This document shows, piece by piece, positions 50,444 through 60,968 of a DNA stretch of 64,000 nt. Origin of the DNA: Portunus trituberculatus (lineage: Eukaryota > Arthropoda > Malacostraca > Decapoda > Portunidae); contig NC_059285.1 in NCBI RefSeq assembly GCF_017591435.1, positions 25,677,372 to 25,741,371 on the forward strand, in the 5' to 3' direction. The stretch's first letter is position 1. The number at the start of each line of letters is the position of its first letter. The notes beneath the pieces are model-generated. The model was not told where the DNA came from. It saw only the letters and a list, made by a program, of their open reading frames with translations, and ran no database searches. Position numbers and translations under genes: made by a program.

Positions 50444-50803
50444 TGTACTGAGTGGCAGTACTGGGTTGGGATTATTACCCAATATTAGGGTATGTATTTA
50501 GTCACCAAATCCTCATTTTCTCTTCATCTATGTAGCTAGGAGTTCTTATATAGGGAGTCCCTTGAGGGAGAACAAGAGGGATGACGTAGGCAGCGCCTAT
50601 CATGGCTGCCGCCTTTATAAGGTGGGTGCGTGGTGGCGTCCTCATAGACCATCACCACTCTCGTCTGAGGTAGGATCCCCGATCAATCTCCCGGAGCTGC
50701 TGCAGTACTCCACGAGGTCTGGCAAGAACAACCCATAAGGAGATACTTCTTGTGGTTTCAGCAACACCCCTGTGGGACCCTCTGCCCCCTTTCCACCCAG
50801 CAC
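50444..50803 (+). promoter_or_regulatory. LL 5' untranslated leader
   Basis: No open frame. It contains TATATAGGGAGT near 50559 and TTTATAAGGTGGG near 50613, either of which could be a TATA-like signal. Whether it works as a promoter is inference. Confidence 0.35.
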
Positions 50804-50826
50804 AGAGAGAGAGAGAGGGAGAGAGT

Positions 50827-50892
<66 letters not shown>
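50804..50892. repeat. (GA)n microsatellite in LL 5' coding region
   Basis: A near-pure GA repeat with two GGGA interruptions. In frame it reads Arg-Glu repeats joined to the LL ORF. Confidence 0.95.
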
Positions 50893-50894
<2 letters not shown>

Positions 50895-51928
50895 CTGCTA
50901 CCATCGCTGCCGCCACCTCCACCATCCCCACCACCTCCCTCACCCCAAATCCCGCTAATAACGATGCCCTCCCCACCGCCACAAGCTTCACCTCGACTAC
51001 TGCCTCGCCATCTACGCGTCCCGCTCAACACAACAACCAGGCAGCAGCAAGAAACCCCACTAATAATTCAGGTGGAAGGAAGAGACAAGCAAAAAAGAGC
51101 CACACGGGTAGAGGAGCGAGAATGACCCCACCTGCTGCCCAAAATGCCCCCTACCTAGGCCCGCCAGCACCAAGAAACGTCGGCCACTCCCCTCTCCTAA
51201 CGGTTGTCTCTGCCAACGTGAGAGGGCTTCGTAGCAACATTGCTGATCTCTCCCACAACTTTGTACAACGACAAAAAGCCGATATTGTGGCGGTGAGCGA
51301 AACGTGGATGAGTGACACTGTGGAGCCATCATTCGGCAAAATAAAAGGCTACACGAAGTGGGTGAGGAAGGATTGTATCGGCAGGACAGGTGGAGGTGTG
51401 GCTGTTTGTTTTAAAAATGGCCTCCAGACTCAGGAATTGTCAGTAGACCTTCCTCAGCAAATGGAAGCACTTTTCTTCCGCATAGTGCTGACTGACAACA
51501 GTGGCTTGCTGCTCTGTGTACTATATCGCCCCCCCAGGCAAGGCCGATTCTCGCTTGACTTCCTGGCGGAGGAGATGGACAACTTGCTCCAACGCCACGG
51601 CTGCAAGAACGTCCTCATCGTGGGAGATCTAAATTTCCATCTCGAGCAGCACGCTTACAACAACTTAGTGACAGTGTCCGGCCTCACCAACCACGTCACA
51701 TTCCAGACCCACGAAAGAGGAGGCCTGCTCGACCCAGTATTATCAGACCTCCTGGAAGAAAGAATATTGTGTCAGCAGCTGGATAAAGTGGGTAGTTTGG
51801 ACCACCACGCCGTACTGACGAAGATCCAGCTACATGTGGCGAGGGAAAAAGCTGCACCTCGAACTATCTGGCTATGGGAGCAAGCTAGCTGGCGTGACAT
51901 GAGGGGCGCACTGACAGCCACAGACTGA
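50893..51928 (+). CDS. LL ORF, endonuclease domain
   Basis: The open frame runs from before the GA repeat. After a Thr/Ala/Pro-rich, basic leader (RKRQAKKSHTGRGARMTPP), the APE endonuclease reads LTVVSANVRGLRSNIADL, ADIVAVSETWMSDTVEP, GGGVAVCFKNGL, LLLCVLYRPPRQG, LIVGDLNFHLE (GDLN at the GDFN position) and GSLDHHAVLTKI, where the usual SDH is LDH. A stop at 51926 ends the frame. The domain cuts target DNA. Confidence 0.82.
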
Positions 51929-51944
51929 CAGAGACGCGGAGGAG

Positions 51945-53951
51945 ATGACTCATGCTCTCACCTCAATCCTGGCCACACTACAGGACCGCCACGTCCCTCA
52001 CCACACATACCTCGCCAAGGCCACAAACCCCCAATGGTTTGGCTTCCGCTGTCAGATAGCTGCCGAAGCCAAGTATGCAGCATGGAGGAGATACAAGCAG
52101 CGCCCGTCACAACACAACCTCGCCATGCACCAAGCTGCTTGTAAGAGAATGACTGACACCTCCAAGTGGGCGAGGAAACACTGGGAGCAAGACCTCAGGA
52201 GAAAGCTCACAGGCCCAGGAGTTGGAGATAAGACGTGGTGGACACTGGTCAAGGAGAGGCAGGCAGGAGAGCATGCCCCCCCCCCTCACCAGGTAGGACG
52301 GAGCCACTGCCTCAAGCAGTGATGACAAGGCTGCACTCCTGGCAAAATTATTTGCAGAAAAAATGCAGGTTGAGAGCCCCACACGCCCCCCTCCAGTGCT
52401 ACCCCAGGAGATAGTGCACACCATCACCTCAATACCCATCACCACGGAGCTGGTGGAAAAAGCACTCGGGCAACTGGACGCAGGGAAAGCCACGGGCCCA
52501 GATGGAATCAGCCCCCGGGTGCTGAAACAATGTGCCAGGGAACTGTCAGTGCCTCTTGCTGCTATTTTTTCTGCCTGCCTGGCAGAGAAAAAGTGGCCAG
52601 CATCCTGGAAGGAGGCATACGTGGTCCCTGTGCATAAAAAAGGGTCCAAGTCTGACCCAAGGCACTACCGACCCATCTCCCTGCTGTCTGTGATGGGTAA
52701 GGTGTTCGAGAAACTGGTGGCAGCCATCATATGGCAGCACCTGGATGAACACCAGCTTCTCTCACCCCACCAGTTCGGGTTCTGGCCAGGTCGATCTACT
52801 TCCAATCTCCTTCTCCTACTCTCCCAGGAATGGCAGGACACTCTTGACGAAGGCCTGGACACGCTCGTAGTGGCCCTTGATATCGCGGGAGCTTATGACC
52901 GAGTGTGGCATGTGGGTCTTCTGACTAAGCTCCAAGCCAAGGGCATCGACGGTGGTCTCCTGAAGCTACTCGAGGATTACCTCCATGGAAGGACGCTTCG
53001 AACCGTCGTCAATGGGCGGACCTCATCACCCACCAATATAGGAGCGTCAGTTCCACAGGGCTCAGTGCTTGGCCCAGTCCTGTGGAATGTGTATATAGAC
53101 GATCTCCTGCGCCAGCTTCCTGCAGTCAAGGCTTACGCTGACGACTGCACAATCTCCCTCTCCTACTGCCGCCAGGACAGCCAGCGCGCCGTGGCCAACA
53201 TCAACCGCCAGCTGAAGGCATCAGAAGAGTCGGGGAAGGTGTGGCAAGTCACCTTCGCGCCGGACACAATCCCCTGCCGCCTCTCAGGCTGTGGAAGGAC
53301 AACTACGGTTTGACGGCGAGCAGCTGCCTCTCAAGGAACACATCAAGATCCTGGGAGTCACCATGGATCGTGAGCTGCGCTATGACACCCACATCACGTC
53401 TGTAGCCCGTCAGACCTCTCAGCATGTGTCAGCCCTGCGCAGGATTTCTGGCAGTCTGGACTCGCGAGGCATCCTCACTTTCTACAGGGCACAAATCCAT
53501 CCCTGTATGGAGTACGGTGCCTTGACATGGATGTCCAGCGCCCATACCCACACCAGCCGGCTCGACGCGATACAGAGGCACGCTCTTCGTCTTGGGGGAA
53601 GACGAGGAGAACGTGGCAAGTATCACGTCACTGGAGCACCGGAGGGACGTGGCAACCTTGACGGTGTGCCACAAAGCTCAAGTGCTGCATACACCTCACC
53701 TCTCCCACCTCAGCCTGCCGCCACACCCACCCGGGAAAAATACGAGGCAAGCAGCGGATGGGGACCAGCTGGTACTGGTGCCTCTCTCCCGCTCCTCACA
53801 ACACCAGCAAACATTCAGAGCCAGGACAGCGCGCCTGTGGAATCAGTTCACGGTGGCCATGCCTGCTGAGGTAGCGGGACTATCAACTCAGCAGACAAAA
53901 GTGGCCGCCAATGTCTGGAGAAGCGCTCTCCCTGCCTGGCTAGTGCTGTAA
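51945..53951 (+). pseudogene. LL ORF, reverse transcriptase
   Basis: The linker (51945-52322) has KATNPQWFGFRCQIAAEAKYAAWRRY. The RT frame (52363-53313) contains LDAGKATGPDGISPRVLKQC, WPASWKEAYVVPVHKKGSKSDPRHYRPISLLSV, HQFGFWPGRSTSNLLL, VVALDIAGAYDRVWHVGLL, ASVPQGSVLGPVLWNVYIDDL, VKAYADDCTISLS with the catalytic YADD. A shift near 53300 leads to HIKILGVTMDRELRYDTHI, YRAQIHPCMEYGALTWMSS, and another near 53600 to RARTARLWNQFTVAMPAEV. Four frame breaks make it inactive. Confidence 0.86.
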
Positions 53952-54102
53952 AGTGTAGTGCAGTGAGTGAGGTGTCATAATAATATACTAACGAGAAAAA
54001 GACGTTTAGAATAGTTCCTTGCCAATACAAGGAGCTTTATGTCTAAATCTCTTTCTGTACCCAATTTATTGTAAAATTATAAGTGTAAGATAATGTTTAA
54101 AT

Positions 54103-54106
<4 letters not shown>

Positions 54107-54185
<79 letters not shown>

Positions 54186-54190
54186 GAGAG
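54107..54190. repeat. (GA)n microsatellite in LL 3' UTR
   Basis: A pure AG/GA repeat interrupted once by ACAG, following TTTAAATAAAAAG. Confidence 0.95.
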
Positions 54191-54416
54191 GACGCAACGC
54201 CATACCTCCCTCCCGGGATGCCCCAGGCCACCTCACCTCAACTCGTCTCAAAGCTGAGTCACCTAAGGTTTCTCCCATAGTTCTCCCTCTATAGGTAGGG
54301 TAGATAGGCGTTTACATGACTGTGTTGTGTCGCCAGAGGATTAAAGTGTCTATTTCTGTTAAGTTTGGCTGTTTCTCCCTGCCCCTTGGATCCGTTACAT
54401 CTTTCTTTTTTTAACC
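54191..54416 (+). other. LL 3' untranslated region
   Basis: Non-coding; no gene is seen. T-rich near its end, before the terminal tandem repeat. Confidence 0.5.
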
Positions 54417-54479
54417 ACTCGGCCTAAGCTTCACTTAGGCCCAGTAAACTAGGCCTGAGCATCACATAGGCCCAGTATA
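54417..54479 (+). repeat. Terminal tandem repeat of LL
   Basis: Two copies of a unit of about 31 bp: GGCCTAAGCTTCACTTAGGC plus CCAGTAAACT, then GGCCTGAGCATCACATAGGC plus CCAGTATA. Each contains an imperfect GCCTAAG/CTTAGGC-type palindrome. This is the last sequence before the target duplication. Confidence 0.8.
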
Positions 54480-54483
54480 TATT

Positions 54484-55675
54484 CTAGAATAGTTGATAGA
54501 GTACAAGAGAGAGAGGGATAGGTTGACTATATTTATTTGGATTTAAAAAAGGCGTTTGACAAAGTGCCATATACAAGATTACTATGGAAGTTAGAGAAGG
54601 GTGGCTTAAAAGGAAGCATATTGAGATGGATAGAAAATTATTTGAGGGGGAGAGAAATAAGGACGGTAGTTAAAGATATGAAGTCCAAGTGGAGAGCAGT
54701 AGAAAGCGGAGTGCCACAGGGGTCAGTATTAGCACCAATACTTTTCCTCATTTATATTAACGACATGCCAGAAGGAGTGAACAGCTACATAAATCTGTTT
54801 GCAAATTATATGAAACTGTGCAGAGTTATAAAGCAAAAAGAGGATTGTGAAATACTGCAAGAAGACGTAAATAAGATCTGGGAATGGAGTAAAAAGTGGG
54901 AAATGGAATTCAATGTGAACAAAAGCCATGTCATGGAAATGAGAAAGAGTGAAAGATGACCCGTGAGAATCTATAAGATGGGAGATGGAGTAGAACTAGA
55001 CAAAGTAAAAAAAGGAAAGGACTTAGGAGTGATGATGGAAGAAAACAATCAACCGGTAAGCCATACTGATAGAATTTTTAGAAAAACATATAATTTGCTA
55101 AGAAATATTGGAGTAGCATTTCACTACATGGACAAAGAAATGATGAAGAAATTGATAAATACTATAATAAGACCCAGATTGGAATATGCAGGAGTAGTGT
55201 GGACCCCTCATAAAAAGAAACACATAAGAAAGTTGGAGAGACTACAAAAAATGGCTACAAGAATGATTCCAGAATTTGAAGGGATGACATATGAGGAGAG
55301 ACTAAAGGCTATGGATCTGCCAACCCTGGAACAAAGAAGGGAGAGAGGAGACCTGATATAAGTTTATAAATTGATCAACGGAATGGACCAAATGGATAAT
55401 AAGAAACTGATCCTGAGAGAAGAATATGACATTCGAAGCACAAGATCGCATAGTAAAAAGCTGAGAAAAGGAAGATGTCTGAGAGATGTTAAAAACATAG
55501 TTTCCTGCAAAGATGTATTGTGACGTGGAACAGTTTAAATGAAGAAGTAGCATCTGCAACGAGTGTGCATACTTTTAAAGTAAGATTGGATAATTGTAGA
55601 TATGGAGACAGGGCCACACGAGCATAAAGCCCAGGCCCTGTAAAACTACAACTAGGTAAATACAACTAGATAAAT
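54484..55675 (+). pseudogene. LINE L9, part 2: RT palm to tail
   Basis: Resumes with SRIVDRVQERE. DLKKAFDKVPYTRLLWKLE, SGVPQGSVLAPILFLIYINDMPEGVNSYINLFANYMKLC: the catalytic FADD is FANY. EMEFNVNKSHVMEMRKSER (stop 54958), then ELDKVKKGKDLGVMM, TYNLLRNIGVAFHYMDKEMMKK, IRPRLEYAGVVWTPHKKKHIRKLERLQKMATRMIPEFEGM (stop 55360) and a decayed end. The tail has ACAACTAGGTAAATACAACTAGATAAATAC and then (AC)n to the exon at 55702. Confidence 0.86.
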
Positions 55676-55701
55676 ACACACACACACACACACATACACA
55701 C
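55676..55701. repeat. (AC)n run between LINE L9 and a host exon
   Basis: ACACACAC...ATACACAC. On the minus strand this is the first part of an intron, beginning GTGTGTATGTGTG at the splice donor. Confidence 0.85.
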
Positions 55702-55874
55702 CTTCTGAGGCATGTAGCAGTTGTGAGCACCAGATCAGGTTCAATCAGGGCACCACTGCAGATATATTTATTGCCCCCAGGATGGCGTTCCATGAGAGCT
55801 GTTATCCAGCACCACTCCAACGTGGAGGCCGTCATCCCTCCCAGAATATGACTAGATCCACTTGGTTCAGGCAT
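55702..55874 (-). CDS. Serine protease homolog, exon with start of protease domain
   Basis: A 173-bp exon, part of a larger gene. It reads MPEPSGSSHILGGMTASTLEWCWITALME, NKYICSGALIEPDLVLTTATCLRR. The pattern ILGG..A...W, C-S-G-A-L-I and L-T-x-A-x-C is the beginning of the trypsin fold (S1 family). The catalytic His of TAAHC is Thr here (TTATC), so the product is probably a non-catalytic homolog, a class common in arthropod immunity. The acceptor is TTTTACATACAG before 55874 and the donor AAG|GTGTGT. The rest of the domain would lie further along the minus strand and is not seen in this window. Confidence 0.72.
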
Positions 55875-56048
55875 CTGTATGTAAAATATATCCCCTGTCT
55901 AGTTGCAAATTTTTTTTTACATTCAACTAAAGATCTTATGGAACGGTAAATATTCTACAGTTATATTCACTGTGGTAGGTAACTTTGGGCTATCCAATGT
56001 AAAACTAATTATTGACACTTAAAAATCAGGAAAAAATGGTTGTCTTAC

Positions 56049-56348
56049 ACTGGGTCCCTTGAATCCACAGATATTCTGATTGACTGGCTGTAAAATGAGC
56101 TCATCACCATAGTCTGTCTGGTCTTCATTTTGGTGACTCTCATGTTGGTCCTCTATATTTTCCATGGTCGTTTTTGAAATTTCTAAAGGATTCTGAGTGG
56201 TCGGCAGTAAAGAGGTAGCATTTGACGAGTAATCCTTGGTTACCAAGACGGTACCAGAGGTCTGTGGATCTTCTTTTGAAAGAACTATTAAAGGAAGTGG
56301 TGTAACAGCAGTGGTAGGTATCTCATGGTAGCTTTCTGTGGTTTCTGT
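56049..56348 (-). CDS. Serine protease homolog, upstream linker exon
   Basis: This exon precedes 55702-55874 in the same gene, with a 174-bp intron between. The donor is AGT|GTAAGA at 56049. The acceptor is probably TTTTTTTTAAG or ...AAGACAG, giving a start at 56348 or 56344. It encodes a Thr/Ser/Pro-rich, acidic linker (TETTESYHEIPTTAVTPLPL, ENIEDQHESHQNEDQTDYGDE) ending in QPVNQNICGFKGPS. Joining to the next exon keeps the frame (phase 0). A linker with a lone Cys just before the protease domain is typical of CLIP-type or masquerade-like proteins. Secreted, by family knowledge; no signal peptide is visible here. Confidence 0.65.
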
Positions 56349-56673
56349 CTTAAAAAAAAGTAGGTGATTGCTATTATTTGATGAACCAGTTATCAATGCT
56401 ATTGGAACTGTATCATAATTAAGTCAGATAGTGGAAGAACGTGCATATAGTTATATGGCATGTATGAAAATCTGACACAACTCTAATAACATAAATAAAA
56501 AAAGAATGAGAAAGGAATATCAATCATCACTTAATTATATACTTAGGTACATCACTGCAAGCTCAATGGTGATGATAATCTGGGGAGGCTCCTTTTACAT
56601 ACTGTAACTGTCAAACAGCCAAAATGGTAAATATGTAAAAGATAAGAACACCATATAATATAAAAAAGGCTTC

Positions 56674-56758
<85 letters not shown>

Positions 56759-56799
56759 CTCACACTAAACACACACACACACTCACGGAAGTGGATATG
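56349..56799. other. Intronic sequence of the host gene with microsatellites
   Basis: A/T-rich, no supported gene. It holds the (TA)n array and then a short (AC)n (56769-56783), after which LINE L10 begins. Confidence 0.5.
56681..56755. repeat. (TA)n microsatellite
   Basis: About 75 bp of pure TA repeat. Confidence 0.95.
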
Positions 56800-57956
56800 C
56801 AATTATAATATGATAAATTTATGGATTTATATAACTGTGCTGTGAAGAAGTTTGTGCCATATCACAGAATGAGGACTTTAAATAATAAACAGTGGTTTAA
56901 TAGAAATTGTGAAGAAGCAAAAAAAGCACAAAGAAAAGGCACGAAAGAAACTTAAGAAAAACAGTGAAGTATTATTACAAAACAGCAAGGAATAGATATG
57001 TTGAAATAAGGAGAACAGCACAAAAGGAATATGAACAGAGTGGTGGAAACTGTGATAGTGACCCAAAAATGTTTTACAAATTCATAAATGGAAAATTAAA
57101 TAAAAGGGAGGCAATAGAAAAAGTAAAAGTTGGGGAAGAAGTATATCAGGATGCTGGAGATATAGCTGAAATATTGAACAACAACTTTTGCAAAGTGTTT
57201 ACAAAGGAGGAGCATTTTACAGGAGAAAGGCCTACGGAAATAAAGCAAATGCACGACATCATGGTTACTAAAGAAGATATAAGGAAAATTATAAGTAACT
57301 TGGATATTTATAAATCAGTGAGGCCTGATGGCATATCTGGGAGGTTGCTGAAAGAATGTAAAGATCAATTGTTGAACCCCATATTTGATATTCTACGAAC
57401 AGGAATAGTCCCGAAAGAGTGGAAAAGAGCTGACATTGTGCCTATATATAAAAATGGAAGTAGAATGGAACCGTTAAATTACAGACCAGTATCGTTGACT
57501 AGTATATTGTGCAAGGTATGTGAAGAAGTACTTAAAGCAAAGTGGAGTGAGTATCTAGAAAGTGAAAACATTCCGAATGAAAGGCAGTTTGGTTTCAGAA
57601 AAGGAAGATCGTGCGTATCCAATTTATTATGTTTTTATTCGAGAGTGACTGACATACTACAACATAGAAGGGGATGGGTGGATGCTATTTACCTGGACTT
57701 GAGAAAGGCCTTTAATAAAATGCCACACAATAGACTGATGTGGAAACTATAGAAGATTGGAGGAGTAAGTGATAAACTAGCAAAATGGATGGAAAATTAC
57801 TTAGTGGGAAGAGAAATGTGAACAGTGGTGAAAGGAAAGAAGTCAGAGTGGAAAAAGGTAACCAGTGGAGTTCCACAAGGGTCAGTGCTTGGTCCCATTA
57901 TGTTTTTTATTTATATTAATGATATGCCAGTAAGAATAGACAGTTACATGAATATG
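56800..57956 (+). pseudogene. LINE L10, 5'- and 3'-truncated RT
   Basis: Begins in the linker (LYNCAVKKFVPYHRM, NKQWFNRNCEEAKKAQRKGT; shift near 56955), then a 262-residue frame 56964-57752: MFYKFINGKLNKREAIEKV, RPDGISGRLLKECKDQLLNPIF, VPKEWKRADIVPIYKNGSRMEPLNYRPVSLTSILCKVCE, RQFGFRKGRSCVSNLLCFYSR, AIYLDLRKAFNKMPHNRL. After a stop comes SGVPQGSVLGPIMFFIYINDMPVRIDSYMNM, where it is cut at the join with L11. The FADD motif and the rest are absent. Subfamily of L3. Confidence 0.86.
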
Positions 57957-58064
57957 ACGTGGTTAGATGAGGAGAAAAAGGCATTTTTTGGGGGAATTCT
58001 AGGAGACAGGATAAGGAAATGGTATATAAGAGAGAAGGAAGAGGAAACAGTGGAGCAAGTTTAA
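57957..58064 (+). pseudogene. LINE L11, ORF1 C-terminal end
   Basis: [32 protein letters not shown] then stop: the last residues of ORF1, matching EEKAFFWRILGDRISK in L2. ORF2 starts inside it at 58019 in the -1 frame, so the two ORFs overlap by 46 nt. Confidence 0.72.
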
Positions 58065-58924
58065 CTAAAAGTGATAAGGGCAAGAAACTAAAAATTACTT
58101 ATATGAACATTGACGGGGTTTTATCAAGTAAATTAGAACTAAAAGATTACATAAAGAAAGAAGAACCGGATATTGTGTGCCTGGCTGAAACAAAATTGAA
58201 TGAGGCAATCAAAATAGACATAGATAATAGATATAACGTATGGAAGAAAGACAGAGGGGATAAAGGAGGAGGAGGAATTATGATAATGTTAAGCAAAGCG
58301 TTGGTGGTAAACCAAGTGGAATATGGGGAAGGAAAAGCGGAAGTACTGTATATTAGGATGCATATTAATAAAAAAGAGATAACAATCATTGGAATGTATA
58401 AGCCACAGAAAACAAATTCATGGACCAATCAAGAATATAAAGACATGATAGATGACACAATAAGGAGTCTCACGAGAATCGTTAAAGAAAGGAAAAAGGT
58501 GATATTAGTAGATTTCAACTGTAAAGAAGTGGACTGGGAAAATTATGAAAGTGGTATGGGGGAAGAAGCCTGGGGAGAAAGATTCCTGAACCTAATGATA
58601 GACAATATGATAGACCAGAGAGTAAAGGAAAGCACAAGATTCAGAGGAAATGACGAGCCGGCGAGGTTGGACCTGGTTTTTACAAGGGCTATACAAATGA
58701 ATGATGATATAAGATATAAGTGCCCATTGGGAAAGAGTGACCATGTAATTTTAGAAATGGATATAGAAGAAGGAAAAGAAGATAGAGACGAATCACACAA
58801 AGAAAACCGAGTAAATTACAGAAAGGCTGATATTGAGAATCTCAAGAACTATTTCAAATACGTTAACTGGGAGGAGATGGAAAAAACTGAGAGGGTGCAG
58901 AAGAAATATAACTTTTTTTTTTAA
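58019..58924 (+). CDS. LINE L11, ORF2 endonuclease
   Basis: A 301-residue open frame from MVYKREGRGNSGASLTKSD. The APE endonuclease motifs are in order: YMNIDGVLSSKLELKDYI, EEPDIVCLAETKLNEAI, DKGGGGIMIML, ITIIGMYKPQKTNSW, ILVDFNCKEVDWENYESG (one residue short of VGDFN), RFRGNDEPARLDLVFTRA, and CPLGKSDHVILEMDI with the catalytic SDH. This is the most intact endonuclease of the family in the window. It ends at an oligo-T run (58912-58920) that shifts the frame. Confidence 0.86.
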   Translation: MVYKREGRGNSGASLTKSDKGKKLKITYMNIDGVLSSKLELKDYIKKEEPDIVCLAETKLNEAIKIDIDNRYNVWKKDRGDKGGGGIMIMLSKALVVNQVEYGEGKAEVLYIRMHINKKEITIIGMYKPQKTNSWTNQEYKDMIDDTIRSLTRIVKERKKVILVDFNCKEVDWENYESGMGEEAWGERFLNLMIDNMIDQRVKESTRFRGNDEPARLDLVFTRAIQMNDDIRYKCPLGKSDHVILEMDIEEGKEDRDESHKENRVNYRKADIENLKNYFKYVNWEEMEKTERVQKKYNFFF

Positions 58925-60962
58925 ATACACAGAACAGGAGTCAGGGAATATGTCCCAAAATATAGACCTAAAGAAGAAGGAAAAAAAAATTGGTTTAACG
59001 CAAGGTGTGCCAGGGCAAAGGAGAAAAGAGATGGATCATGGAAAAGGTGGAGGAGAAATAGAAATGCTGTACATAAGGAAAACTTCAAGACAGCGAGAAA
59101 TGAATATGTTAAAGTGAGGAAGGAAGAAGAGAGGAACTATGAAAGGGACATTGTCGAAAAATGCAATGAGCAACCAAAATTGTTCTACAGATTCATCAAT
59201 GGAAAAATAAGACAAAAAGAAACAATTGAAAGGTTAAAAAGAGAGAATGGGATGGTGGAAGACCCAAAAACTATGGCAAAACTGTTAAATTGTAAATTTC
59301 AAGAGGTCTTTATTGAGGAGTCCAAATTTGAAAGGCCACAGGGTAATAGAGAGACAATCTATATGAAAGAGGTTAAAGTAACCAAGCTTGAAATAAAAGA
59401 GTTAATGAAGGAACTGGATGAAGAAAAGGCAATGGGACTGGATGAAGTTTCTGGCAGAATACTAAAAGAATGTAGGGAAGAACTAGGAAGTCCTATATAC
59501 AACATCATAAAATGCTCAATAGAAAATGGAACAGTACCAGTAGAATGGAAAAGAGCTGAGGTGGTTCCCATATATAAGAGTGGAAAGAAGGAAGAACCTT
59601 TAAATTGCAGGCCAGTATCACTAACTAGTGTAATATGTAAGATGTGTGAAAGATTAATAAAGAAACAATGGATTAAGTTCATTGAAAACAAATTATTATC
59701 AAGTAGCCAATTTGGTTTCAGAAAAGGTTGGTCGTGTGTAACAAATTTACTGAGTTTCTACTCTAGAATAGTTGACAGAGTACAAGAGAGAGAGGGATGG
59801 GTTCAAGAGAGCGAGAGGGATGGGTTTATTGTATTTATTTGGATTTAAAAAAGGCATTTGCTAAAGTGCCACATGCAAGGTTACTGTGGAAGTTAGAGGA
59901 GAAAGGTTGCTAAAAAGGAAGCACATTGAAATGGATGAAAAATTAATTGAGGGGGAGAGAAATAAGGACGGCAGTCAAAGATATGAAGTCCGAGTGGAGA
60001 GCAGTAGAAAGTGGAGTGCCGCAGCGGTCAGTACTGGCGCCAATACTTTTCTTCATATATATAAATGACATGCCAGAAGGAAGTGAACAGCTACATAAAT
60101 CTGTTTGTGGACGATGAGAAACAGTGCAGAGTTATAAAGCAAAAAGAGGATTGTGAAATACTGCAGGAAGACCTAAATAAGATCTGGGAATGGAGTAAAA
60201 AGTGGGAGATGGAATTCAATGTGGACAAAAGCCATGTCATGGAAATGGGAAAGAGTGAAAGACGACCAGTGGGAATCTACAAGATGGGAGATGGAGTAGA
60301 ACTGGAGAAAGTAAAAATGGAAAAGGATTTGGGGGTGACGATGGAAGAAAACAATCAACTGGTAAGCCATATAGATAAAATCTTCATAGAGATATAATTT
60401 GCTAAGGAATATTGAATTAGCATTTCATTACATGAACAAAGAAATGATGAAGAAATTGATAAATACTATAATAAGACCCAGATTGGAATATGCAGGAGTA
60501 GTGTGGGCCTGCCATAAAAAGAAACACATAAAGAAGTTGGAAAAACTACAAAAAATGGCTACAAGAATGGTTCCAGAATTTGAAGGGATGACGTATGAGG
60601 AGAGACTAAAGGCTATAGATCTACCAACTCTGGAACAGCGAAGGGAAAGAGGGGATCTGATACAAGTTTATATAAACTGATCAACAGAATGGACAAAGTT
60701 TATAATGAGAAACTGCTCCTGAGAGAAGAATATGACAATTGAAGCACAAGATCGCATAGTTAAAAGCTGAGGAAGGGAAGATGTCTAAGAGATATAAAAA
60801 AAATATAGTTTCAAGCAAAGATGTGTTGAGACGTGGAACAGTCTGAGTGAAGAAGTGGTGACAGCTACGAGTGTGCATAGTTTTAAAGAAGAATTGGATG
60901 AGTGTAGATATGGAGACGGGGCCACACTAACGTAAAAGCCCAGGCCCTGTAAAACTACAACT
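58925..60962 (+). pseudogene. LINE L11, reverse transcriptase and tail
   Basis: The RT frame 59114-59848 has RRKEEERNYERDIVEKC-like linker, EEKAMGLDEVSGRILKECREELGSPIY, VEWKRAEVVPIYKSGKKEEPLNCRPVSLTSVICKMCE, SQFGFRKGWSCVTNLLSFYSR. An insertion of about 24 bp repeats part of QEREGW near 59800. KKAFAKVPHARLL, VPQRSVLAPILFFIYINDM, NLFVDDEKQC follow: FVDD for FADD. The C-terminus is HVMEMGKSERRPVGIYKMGD, LEYAGVVWACHKKK, EEFEGMTYEERLKAIDL-type, in three frames. The tail is ACAACTAGGTAAATACACAC. Confidence 0.85.
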
Positions 60963-60968
60963 AGGTAA

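Larger units (their letters stand above)
50444..54479 (+). mobile_element. LL, LINE of a second family with TATT duplication
   Basis: A 4.0-kb insertion flanked by TATT (50440-50443, 54480-54483) in L9. It is GC-richer than the surrounding LINEs. It has a 360-bp leader with a TTTATAAGGTGGG block, (GA)n, endonuclease, RT, a 3' UTR with a second (GA)n, and a terminal tandem repeat of about 31 bp with TTAGGCCCAGTA/ATAGGCCCAGTA. There is no LTR or inverted repeat. I place it in the I/Jockey group of non-LTR elements from the endonuclease-RT order; the clade is uncertain. Confidence 0.8.

Noticed and set aside
50444..54479. LL as an LTR element, because it starts with TG and has a 4-bp duplication
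   Set aside because: No long direct repeat is present at its ends, and the coding content is APE endonuclease followed by a LINE-type RT.
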